Shown: positions 40,765 to 50,084 of the stretch, piece after piece
Numbering within the stretch: position 1 is the first letter of the stretch
Layout: every line of letters starts with the position of its first letter
Notes under the pieces: generated by a model
Told to the model about the DNA's origin: nothing
Seen by the model: only the letters and a program-made list of their open reading frames with translations
Databases searched by the model: none
Source: Leishmania martiniquensis
Lineage: Eukaryota; Euglenozoa; Kinetoplastea; Trypanosomatida; Trypanosomatidae
Direction of reading: 5' to 3'
Assembly: GCF_017916325.1 (NCBI RefSeq)
Contig: NC_090169.1
Location: 1,192,501 to 1,247,500, forward strand
Length of the DNA stretch: 55,000 bases
Translations under genes and position numbers: made by a program

Positions 40765-41301
40765 ATGTCTTCAGACAGCAAGCAAAGAATCGTTGTGTTG
40801 GCGGTCGTGTCTGCGGCGGCAGCGACGGCGTCGGTCATCTACTTCTTGACGAAGAAAGGGTACACGAAGAAGCTAAGCATGATCGGGCATAGGATTGGCG
40901 TCTCGGTGCAAAAACACATGTCTTCCCCTGCTGGTGAAGTTCCTGGCAGCGGTATTCGTCCTGTGACGAGCATCGTCAAGAAGGGCTACACGCGCGAACA
41001 GCTCTCTCAGTACGATGGTGTGAAAAATGAGCGTATTTTCATCAGCGTCAAGATGAAGGTGTATGAGGTGGCGCCCCACTTTTACGGTCCAGGGCAGCAC
41101 TATCATGTATTCGCGGGCACAGAGGCCTCTCGCGCCTTGGCCAAGTCAGATCTGACGGGGAAGTATTTGAACCAATACTGGGTGAACTGTTCCGAAGAGG
41201 AGCTGGAAGTGCTAGAGGAGTACGTCGAAAAGTTCAACTCCAAGTATCCGGTGGTGGGCTGGTACGTTCCGGATGATCAGTTCTACAAGGTGACGGAGTG
41301 A
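40765..41301 (+). CDS. Membrane-associated progesterone-receptor-type (MAPR) cytochrome-b5-like protein
   Basis: A 178-residue protein with an N-terminal membrane anchor at about 8-28 and a cytochrome-b5-like domain at about 74-168. Domain motifs match the PGRMC family: YTREQLSQYDGVKNERIFISV, MKVYEVAPHFYGPGQHYHVFAGTEASRALAK and the late KFNSKYPVVGWYV. As in PGRMC proteins the two heme histidines of true cytochrome b5 are missing. The FYGP...Y motif carries Tyr107 and Tyr113; Tyr113 is the residue that ligates heme in human PGRMC1. MAPR proteins act in heme handling and support of P450-type enzymes at the ER or mitochondria; which applies here cannot be told. The long upstream frame from 40183 is untranslated pyrimidine-rich leader. 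Confidence 0.92.
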   Translation: MSSDSKQRIVVLAVVSAAAATASVIYFLTKKGYTKKLSMIGHRIGVSVQKHMSSPAGEVPGSGIRPVTSIVKKGYTREQLSQYDGVKNERIFISVKMKVYEVAPHFYGPGQHYHVFAGTEASRALAKSDLTGKYLNQYWVNCSEEELEVLEEYVEKFNSKYPVVGWYVPDDQFYKVTE

Positions 41302-41899
41302 CGAGCACGGCGGGGCTTGCAAGCCCTCCCCTCCCCCATCGGGGGTATGGTATATCACACGCGTAGGTGCTCGTGTGTGTGGTTATTTGAGAGGGTCGCT
41401 CACCAAGTAAGGGGCGATGGAACTACAGCGGCGACGCGCCTGCGTACGAGCGCGCCCAAGGCGCTCTTCAGGCGCAGCTGGAGGTCGCGGGGGGGAGCAG
41501 GAGGCCGGAGGGAAAGTGGTAGGGCACGAGGGCGAGCTGCGCAGGGGCGAAGAAACGGATGACGCGCATCTGCCGTGTCTTTGGCAGGTGCCCGTTAACA
41601 TGAATAGGCTGGTCAATGGCGAAGACCTTAGAGGGATGCCTCTTTTTACTCTCTTGCTCGGGAGCCTTTTTCTGCTCCCTCATGTCTACTAGTGGATGGA
41701 GTTTAGCTCTTCGCGCCCAGTTTTCTGGCTGCGTCAGAGCTATCGCGCCGCGTGCATGTGCGTATGGGATGCCCATACTTCCCTCTGCGCGGGCGCTTGC
41801 CACCACCACAGACACCCCCCTGTCCGTCGTGCTCTGCTGCGCTCATATGCCTTGCTGCTGTTCCTGTTGCTTGTGCCCTTAGGCGCTCTGTCGGACAGT

Positions 41900-42010
41900 T
41901 ATATATACATGTATATATATATATATATATGCATTGGCGCCTCGTTCTCCCCCCTACTCCCGCACCTCACCCTTTTGCCTCTTCCCCCCGGCATATATAT
42001 ATATATATAT
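41900..42010. repeat. Pair of TA dinucleotide tracts
   Basis: TA-rich runs at 41900-41931 and 41992-42010 lie 60 bases apart. The first contains a 20-bp perfect palindrome centred on ACATGT (41900-41919). The two tracts are self- and mutually complementary, so transcripts could form hairpins here. They may also simply be expanded microsatellites. Confidence 0.8.
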
Positions 42011-44754
42011 GAAAGCTCCCTTCTCTATTCTTCCAGGGATCCCCATCGCACTCCCTTCCCCCCACCCCTGCCCACCTCTTGTCGCCTGAATCTTGTGTGC
42101 TCTTCTTTACTCCCCTCTGTTTCTTCCCCCTCCCATTAACGGTCATATCCGCATCTCTTGCTGCTGCATTGATGGGTCTCTCTCCTAGTGTGTGTGTGTG
42201 TGGAATGCACATGCCATTTCGTAAGTAATGTAAGATCAGCGTCTAGTGTCTGCTGAGGCTTCGCGTGGTGCCGTGGGCGTGTTGGTCTTAGTCTGTGCGC
42301 GTGTAGGTGTGGCGGCTCCCAAGGGTGGCGGAAGGTTAGCACGCCCTCTTTCTTCCGGTCCCCCCTTTTTTCGCGCTTGTAGAAATACCTCCTCGCCCAT
42401 GTCCCATCACGGCGTGTGTAGGTGTTCTCAACGCCCTACAACGCGGGTGGGTAGTGGAGGCGCCATTTCCTTTCCAAATGTCACCATTCGCCCTCGTGAT
42501 GCTGCTCTGAGCGGCGGCGGACCTGTTTTTCGCTCGATGCCTTTGCACCCCTCTCAGAACACCTTCGGCTGCAGATGGTCGCTCTGTCGCGTGCGTACCG
42601 CACTCTTTTCCGGACGCTGCGTTTTTTCGACTCTGTGCGTATGTGTGGTTGAATCGTTTCCGTGATTCTTTGTGCGCACACCCTGCCGACAGACGCACTC
42701 TCGAGACCCCCCCCTCTCACTCACGCGCAGCGTTTACTCGGCATAGCGCCGGTGCGTCACATGGGCAGAGAAGCAGGCTAACAGCTGAAGGCGGCGGGGG
42801 AACCCTTTTTAGCGGTGCCTGTGGAGACGGTTCAAGACGGTATTCATGGCGCCCGCCTCTTCCTGGCAAACTCCTTACATCATCTGAAAAAAAAAGGCAT
42901 ACGGTGCTACTCGCCCAGCCTCGACCTCTTTGGCTAGAAATCTATCCAGCGCTTTCTTTGAGCTACTACCCTGGCACATGGCGGCGGGGCATCTGTCTTC
43001 TCGTGCCGTTCTGCGCGATGCGTCATGCCTTCATCTCCCTCTCTTTCCCTCTCACCGTACCATCAAGCTCGATTCACAGAGCTCCGTTGGCCGTATGCCT
43101 TCTCCACTCTTCTGCTTGTGCACCCTCTCTCATGGCCGTTCTCTCCTCCTCTTGTTTGTTACGATTCTTGTGGTTGTCTAAATATGTCGATATGTTCTGT
43201 GGCATGCATAACATCCGATAACCCTAAATGCACAGAACGTAAACTGCGAGAGCAGCAAAGGTGACGCAGCTGTTAGCGCACCCCCTTTTTCGTATCTTTC
43301 GGATCTCCTCACACCTGTTCTCTCGCTGCTCTCCTTCTCTCCTGCATCGCCACGCGCCTGTCTTGAGCCTTTACTTGTGATTGATTCCTGTCAGCACGAG
43401 ACGTCAGAGTGCGGGCGCATATCTGCGGGGGTGGGAACTGGCACACCTGCCTTGGAGTGCCTGAGTTTCGCGGGTATTGCCGAGCAAGCTCCCCCTCTTC
43501 CCCCGACTAAGCACAAGGAAGGCCCACCGCCTCCATCAGCACGTTCCCTCCCACATCGTTTAGTGACACCCACACCCACACACACACACACACTAGAGCC
43601 ATCAGTCTCGTGCATCTGCCGAAGAGCAGCAAATCACGAGAAAGGCACAGGTGACAAAGCCTCTAAGAGGGACCTCTGTTCGCCGTGCTCGCTGTGTCGT
43701 CCGCCAAACGGCAGCCCCTCATCTTTCGCCCCTCCTACCTTTTACCTTCTGCCGTCGTCCTTCGCGCTCTCGTCTCTCTTTTCCTTCACGTCTTGCGCTT
43801 CCGTGCCTCCTTCCCAAAACGAGGTGCCGCTGCGTGCGGGACTGGGCCAAGTGCCGGCAAGACTCCGCTTATCTTTTCGCTTTCTCCGATTCCCCATCAC
43901 CTCTTTGTCTTCATTTCGTCATCTTGCGGGCCCTTTAAATTGCTTTTCTCCATCTTCTGCCGCTGTCGTTCTCCCTCGCACCTCGTTCGTGCGTGGGTAT
44001 CTGAGCAGTCGCTTAGTGACCTCGTCTCTCTTTCAGCTGTACTTGTCCAGACAGCGTCTGCACCCTGTCGTACAAAAAGCGCGCTTTCAGAAAACATCGT
44101 GCACGCCCTCTTCCACCCCGCCTCTGTCAACACCCCTCCGCTCTCTCCCTCTCTCTTAATTATTCAGCACTTTTTGTTTTTGTGCCTGTTTCCGTCCGCT
44201 TTCACTGCGCTCGCCCATTTCCGCTCATAGTCGTGGCCACTTTGGCATTTTGTCCGTGACGCGCACACAGCGAAAAAAAATAGAAAAGAGGGCATCGAAG
44301 TATTCGTACCGTCTCTAAACGTGAATGCGGTGAGCGAGAGGTGCAAGGATCTGAACGCGCTCGCCTTCCCTCTCGCTTACCCTTGCGGACCGCTGCCGAC
44401 TTCCAGTCTTTTGCTGGAGCTACGCTGGAGAGGCTAAGGTACCGTGCTGCGGCTACGGCAATCAAGGCGTGCGAACGAGGGGGTAGGGGCACGCGAGGAA
44501 ATCAGAGGACTGCAGGATTAATTGCAGCTCACATCGCTTTTGTCAAGGCGCATTGAGGAATCGAGGAGATCTTAGTCGTGCAAACGAAAAAAAGAGGACC
44601 CGACGTGGCGCCGCTGTTGTTTGTTTCTCCTCTCTCTCTCTGTGTCTGTCAGGTTGTGTGTGTGTGTCTGCACTGCATGCTCTCTCATCCCACACACTAC
44701 CAGTGCGCTTTTTGTGTGGTTTCATACTTGTGTTTTTCTCGGGTGTTATTTTAC

Positions 44755-44793
44755 TTTGTCGTCGTCTTTGGCGTTTTCTTTTAAAGCGCGCAG
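44755..44793 (+). promoter_or_regulatory. Candidate spliced-leader acceptor for carrier gene
   Basis: A T-rich run to 44782 is followed by AGs at 44785-44786 and 44792-44793, 12-20 bases before the ATG at 44805. It supports that start over the TTG-opened frame at 44553. Confidence 0.5.
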
Positions 44794-44804
44794 GCTCACG
44801 CGTT

Positions 44805-46364
44805 ATGGGCGGACGCGGAGCAATGGAGGCATCGACCACGAGTCCGTTGATGCCCTTCGTTGAGGACGCGGCATCGAAGTCGCCAGAGGCCTTAGATGCA
44901 GGCGCACAGCCTGCCAAAGTGAGCCGGCGGGCCACCGGAAGCCTAACCTCGTCCGAAGGTGCGTCTTCGACCGACACGGCAGCAACAGATGCAGAGGAGG
45001 ACGAGCTTTCCATTACCAGGTCGTTGCACCTTCGTCGCGACTGGTACAGCAGCATCGCGACTTTTGTTGCCGGTGGCGTTGCAGGCGCGGCAAGTCGCAC
45101 TCTGACAGCCCCGCTCGATCGCATTAAGCTCATCGCGCAAGAGGGACATCTCGTACAGGCGCCAAGCCTCAACCTGGCTACTGCCTCCGGACGGGTCGCG
45201 CTGAGGAGTGGTTCGGAAAACGCCCCCGTCACGAGCGCGGCGCAGGCCTTCCACCCAAAGCACCCGAGCCTCTTGCAGCTGGCTCGCATGATCAAGGCGG
45301 ACGGCGGATGGAAGGCTTTTTGGCGCGGCAACACCATCAACTGCTTCAAGGCAGGGCCCGAGTTTGCCATCGTCTTCTCCATTCGCCGCTATCTGTCCTC
45401 TCTTTACGAGGACTGTGTGGAGCGCGAAAAGAAGCGCAAGAAAGTCCTGGCGGCGCAGTGGAAGGCTAAGGAAGAGCTCAGCACCGCCATTAGCCGCCGG
45501 GAGCAGGAGGAGCGCGAGTCTATGATGGTGGAGGCTGAGGAGCTGATAAGCCGCGCAGGGGCTATGGGGGCCGAGGGAATCGTCGATACTGCCGGTGCCG
45601 ACTACGGAGCAGGTCTCATGACATTGACGTTATCGCCGTCCCCAAAGGCGTCTGCCAGCCATCTGCCGAAAAGCGATGAGGCCAAGCAGCGGGAGAGTGC
45701 CATCTTGTTGGAAGCGTCCATCCTCACCCCTCCGTTCAACCAACTGGGATGTATTTCTCATGTTCCAAAATTAGCGGTGAACTGCATGATCGGGGCCGTT
45801 GCCGGCCTTGGTGCCCAAGGAATTCTATACCCACTGGAAGTGATCAAGACACGCGCTGTCGTGTCGCGGAGTAGCGAATATCAGGGCGGCGTGGCCGAGA
45901 TCATACGCCTTGCCTACCTCAAGGGGGGCCTACCGGAATTCTACCGCGGTTTCTTGCCGAACATGGTCGGCATCGTTTTCTATCGAGGACTAGAAATGGG
46001 TCTGTACTCCAGTGCGCAGCAGTCTATCATGATGTATCGCATGCAGGTGAAGAAGATGAAACGACATGAAGCGACCTTAAACTCGGCAGAGGTCGGCGTG
46101 GTGGGCATGTTCTCCTCCACTGTGGCGCAGACAGTGTCGTACCCACTGAATGTAATTCGGACGCGTTTGCAGACGCAGGGAAGCAACGGGAGGGCGAAGA
46201 AGTACACCGGAATGGTGGATTGCATGGTGAAGATGATTCGCAACAAAGGAGTGACGTCACTGTTTAGCGGTCTCACTGCAAATTACCTGAAAGCAGTGCC
46301 GGCGAGCGCCTGCACCTTTGTGGTCTTTGAGTGGGTGCAGCAGCTGCTCATCGATGATGGATAA
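44805..46364 (+). CDS. Mitochondrial carrier family (SLC25) protein with large insertions
   Basis: A 519-residue carrier; the usual length is about 300. Three carrier repeats are visible by their signature: PLDRIK at 103-108, PLEVIK at 343-348 and PLNVIR at 447-452, each after a first helix with small residues (GGVAGAASR, GAVAGLGAQG, VGMFSSTVAQ). The third signature has Asn instead of the acidic residue. The extra length comes from an N-terminal extension of about 75 residues, an insert in the first matrix loop, and a charged helical insert of about 120 residues between repeats 1 and 2. Similarity of the FWRGN motif points to the ATP-Mg/phosphate or CoA-type carriers, but the substrate is uncertain and no EF-hands are present. 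A second ATG lies at 44823. Confidence 0.9.
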   Translation: MGGRGAMEASTTSPLMPFVEDAASKSPEALDAGAQPAKVSRRATGSLTSSEGASSTDTAATDAEEDELSITRSLHLRRDWYSSIATFVAGGVAGAASRTLTAPLDRIKLIAQEGHLVQAPSLNLATASGRVALRSGSENAPVTSAAQAFHPKHPSLLQLARMIKADGGWKAFWRGNTINCFKAGPEFAIVFSIRRYLSSLYEDCVEREKKRKKVLAAQWKAKEELSTAISRREQEERESMMVEAEELISRAGAMGAEGIVDTAGADYGAGLMTLTLSPSPKASASHLPKSDEAKQRESAILLEASILTPPFNQLGCISHVPKLAVNCMIGAVAGLGAQGILYPLEVIKTRAVVSRSSEYQGGVAEIIRLAYLKGGLPEFYRGFLPNMVGIVFYRGLEMGLYSSAQQSIMMYRMQVKKMKRHEATLNSAEVGVVGMFSSTVAQTVSYPLNVIRTRLQTQGSNGRAKKYTGMVDCMVKMIRNKGVTSLFSGLTANYLKAVPASACTFVVFEWVQQLLIDDG

Positions 46365-47447
46365 CATTAGTGACGGCTGGCTTTCTTTTGGACGCGCCCT
46401 CCATCAGATGTCAGAGACTGGGAAGATGTGCGGCACAGAGGTGGCCTCATTAGCGGATACGCTTGCCTATAAATCCTTAACGCCCTGCTTTTCAGCGGAT
46501 TCATGAGTGACAGATGTCCAGCGCCCCACCCCACCCCCCTTGCAGGCCAGAAGAGCAGGGCTGCTGAGCTCACGAGAGAAGCAGAGGGACTGTTTTCGCC
46601 CGGCTGCGGACGGGCACCTGCTCCGTAGGATTGGCTTCCTGCAGCCGTGGGTAACCCTCAGCGGCACTACAGTATGCCGATGGTGTCCTGTCGATTGCTG
46701 CGCTGGCATCGTTGCACGCAGGCCTCCGCCTGATGCCACTATGGGGGCGTAGCATCTTGCACTGCAGCTGCAGTGCCTTGTGAAATGCGCTGATCACTCG
46801 GGGCGCAGCGCGCACCTCATCTCAGGATATGGTGGTGAGCGCATGGAGGCGATCGCATACATCAAACTCACTCTGCTCGAGCTGCCTCCGTCGAGCGCCT
46901 TCCTCTCTCCCCTCTGCTGCTCTTGATCCCTCTCCGGGAAGCAGTCTGCGCCTTTTCTGCACGTCACCAGACGATTATGCTCGGCCTCCTCCGCTTGGTA
47001 CCCCCCCTCCTTCTCTTCCAGTGAAAAGGGTACAGGTAGCGTAGAGGGTTGAGCACCCGTATAATGAAACGTGCTTGTAGCAGCGCCGCGGCTCTCACAG
47101 AACCTGCAGGGAGAAAGGGCCGTGGCTTCCAGGTGTGCCCTCACCACCACTTGAAGGACGACGCAAAATGAGGTCTGGAGGCGCTCGCCCCGGACTCCAG
47201 GAGCCTCGTTACTCAGACGCGAAGGTGCAGAGGTGCGAGGCGCTGTACGCGCGCGCGGTCAAGCGCAGCGGGCGTGTTGTATGGCGTCTGCAAAAAGCAT
47301 GCGACGGTCGAACGATCGTGGACGGTAGACGTGGGTGGCACGAAGCGATACGTGCGAGCCCACTTTGCGGCGCATGTGTGCGCCATTCACGGCCTCTCGT
47401 AGGGCTGGCCGGGTGGTGCGGACTGAGCACTGGTGCCGGAAGCATGA

Positions 47448-47766
47448 CGAGAACGCCCCACATGGCGCCATCGAGTGCGTTTGACTTCCACCGAGGTATT
47501 CACCACACCGCATGGTGGCATTCCGCGTGCCGGGAAGACCGGGCGCACGGACTCCGCCTGTCGAGGCCTGCAGCGGGGCAGCGTCCGCCCATGGTCCGGG
47601 CGCTGCTCACGGGCTGCCCGGGTCCTGGCGCGCCGTTCACCCAGGGACCGCCGTTGGCGGAGAGGAGCATGTCAGGCGCATGGCCCGCTTGCATCGGCGG
47701 CGGCAGCAGCGACGCACGCATAGGTTAGGGGGAGACGGATGCGAAGGCTTCACGCGAACAGTCGTG
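47448..47766 (+). mobile_element. Degenerate SIDER-like element, copy A
   Basis: Its 3' block (47671-47766) is closely similar to 54070-54161: both run from gtcagg(c/t)gcatg through cgcttgcat and an agacggatg stretch to cacgcgaacagtcgtg, with a few substitutions and a 3-4 base gap. Weaker similarity extends about 220 bases upstream. Size, degeneracy, strand and position in a 3' UTR-like spacer fit Leishmania SIDER retroposons; the family assignment is inference. Confidence 0.5.
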
Positions 47767-49278
47767 TACCGGCTTCATTGTGCATGCGCGGATTCAAAGA
47801 AAAGAGTCAAGCGTATGCTTCGGACTTCCATGACAGAGAGACGTTGGCGTGGCGTGCGTGTCCTTCGGAAGGGAGTCGTCGAGGCTGAGATGCGGGTCCT
47901 CTTGTGTGGCGCTGATAGGTAAAAAACTTGCTTCCGCCCGCGTAATCGCAGACCTTTGTGGGGAAGCAACGTTTGTGGACTGCGTCCGTGCGGCATACCG
48001 GCTGCCGTGATGCGTGTGACTTCTCGTCAAACTCGCCAGAAGACTGGAATATTTTTTTTCCTGTAGTGGCAGAAATGGCAAAGAGGCGGTGCGCGCGAGC
48101 CCCTCCCTCCGTCGCACACATACTCTGCTGAGTTGTGTCGAAAGACGGTGCTGCCTCAAAGAACGCACCAATTGGAGAGAAGCTTGTCGGGCGCGAGTGC
48201 AGGAAGCTAAGTGGAGGAAAGCCAGTCGCCAGGCCGTGAAGCAGGGGCCATGCGTTGAAGACTGACGCGACGCATCGCTTTAAATCGTGCCGAGCGCCGT
48301 GTCGCGGCTTAAGATCGGGGGTGACCGAGCAGGCAGATGAGCGGTCAAAAAAAAGCTCGGTGGTGGAGGAGACAAGCTAGATGTACGAAGAGAAGAACAC
48401 ACTTCCTTTAACTGGCTGCGTCCTGATTAGAGTAGGGCTCTTGTGGATGAAATGCGCGGCTGTAATGTTTCATGTGCAGCTCGAGCTTCTGTGGTGTGGC
48501 GCTGCTGGCGCGCTGACGCTCTTTGTGTCCTCTCGAAGCTTTTCGGTACACATGGTGTGCGACGACGACGAACTTTTTTCTTGTCTGCTGCTTCCCTGGC
48601 TTCCTTTTTTGCTGCTTTTGTGTGTGTGTCTGTGTGTGTGTGTTTGCACTCATTGTACTTCTCACTCGTTTTTCGGAAGTCACAGTCTGCCTTTAAGACT
48701 CACCGGCACATCTTATCCGTCATGCAGCGCGTTTAACCTCCTTTATGGCGCTGACGACGCGCTTCGATTGCGACGGAAGAACATTTTTCTCCACAGCAGT
48801 ATGCATCGCAGGGAAAGTTCACAATGAATTCGAGAGAAGAATACAGAATGGGAGCGAACGCGCGTGTGCTTTTGTGCACGTGTGTGCGAGTGAAAGAGGG
48901 AGGGAGGGGTGAGATGTGATGGTAATAACTTCGGAACGGTCCGCTACGTCTTTCCAGCTTCTCAACTGCCATCATGGACTTCTTTGGATGAGGAGAAAGG
49001 AAGCAAACGAACAGAAAAAAAGGGCTGACATAGCGGCGGCGGTGGACGCCAGTGCACTTCGGGCAAGCGTTAATTGAAACCCCGTGCGTGTCTCTGTCCT
49101 TTTTGTTCTTGCCGGGTGCTCTCGAGCGTATCGATGCTCGCCCCGGAAATCTGTCAAGCGACTCCCTGCAGCCGTCCCCTTTCTCTCTTGTCACCGAAGG
49201 GGGCTTTGGCCATGTTGAATGGACACTGCCGTGCGTCGCAGCCTCTTTGCCGTCGGCGGTCACTTGTCACTCACCCAT

Positions 49279-49314
49279 GCACATATATATAAATATATAT
49301 TTATATATATGTGC
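49279..49314. repeat. 36-bp perfect AT-rich palindrome
   Basis: Bases 49279-49314 equal their own reverse complement: GCAC at one end, GTGC at the other, alternating AT between, with AAAT/ATTT in the arms. In RNA it would form an 18-bp stem with little or no loop room; in DNA, a possible cruciform. It lies in the spacer before the four-TM gene. Confidence 0.9.
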
Positions 49315-50084
49315 CCGTGTGTGTATGTGTGCACGCACCAGCTCTATTCGATTCACTCCCATTCAAATGCCACCGGCTCTCCTGTCTCTGGTGCTTTCCA
49401 CACCCGCTCTGGCGTCCTCAAAACGTCCCATTAAACACATCCACATGCGCACATCGCTCGGCGTACCGCGCGGAGTGTGGCGTGCATGCAGCATTCACCA
49501 GCAAACATTCATGCTTGTACTCAACTATCATTGCCATTTGTGTTGAGTCCTTATTTCCTCTTGCTCTCTCTGTCTTTCGACCTTCTCCCCCCTCCCCCTT
49601 CTCCCCCACTCTCCCTCACATCTCCTTTCCTTTTTTCCTTTTTTCACGCTTTGCTTTTCCGGTCGTTTGCCTGTCCGCATTGGCTGCACTGTCGCCTGTG
49701 CCTTTCGGTCTTTGAACTCATCTCGTGCTGACGAGTGGCTGCTGTCTCTTTTTCAGCCCCACATTTTTTTTGTGTGTGTGAGGGAGAAAGGCTCTTCGAA
49801 GGCGTCGCCCGTGTCGGCCTTGCCTTTTTTTGTATGTGTGCTTATATATATATGTTTATCATGAACTTTTAGCTCTCCAGTGCGCCACCGCTTGAACACC
49901 CCACCTCTACCCCCTTCCCCTCCTCTACGCTTTCTCTACTCTTCCCGAAGACCATCCAGCGTACAAAAGAGCCGCAGAGAAGGCTAGAACAGCTGTGCAG
50001 AGCTTTGCTTGTACGGGCGCGTGCATCGCAGTCTTGGAGAAGTGGTGAGCAAAGGCTCGCTTGGAGTAGGCGGAAAGAGGAACA

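Larger units (their letters stand above)
41302..44804. other. 3.5-kb spacer with TA repeats and no recognisable gene
   Basis: Contains two TA tracts (41900-41931 and 41992-42010), TG and CA runs (42189-42203, 43573-43592) and long C/T stretches. The 260-codon frame across 43377-44159 is C/T-tract translation. Candidate acceptor for the carrier gene is at 44792-44793. Confidence 0.6.
46365..50084. other. 3.7-kb spacer with retroposon-like element and AT palindromes
   Basis: GC-rich, non-pyrimidine-biased sequence from about 46500 to 47800, including the element at 47448-47766 and an 18-bp perfect palindrome at 46759-46776 (centred on CAGCTG). Further on it is C/T-rich with TG runs, a 36-bp AT palindrome (49279-49314), a TA run near 49844, and the C/T tract at 49905-49948 with AG at 49949-49950 for the next gene. 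No gene seen. Confidence 0.6.
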
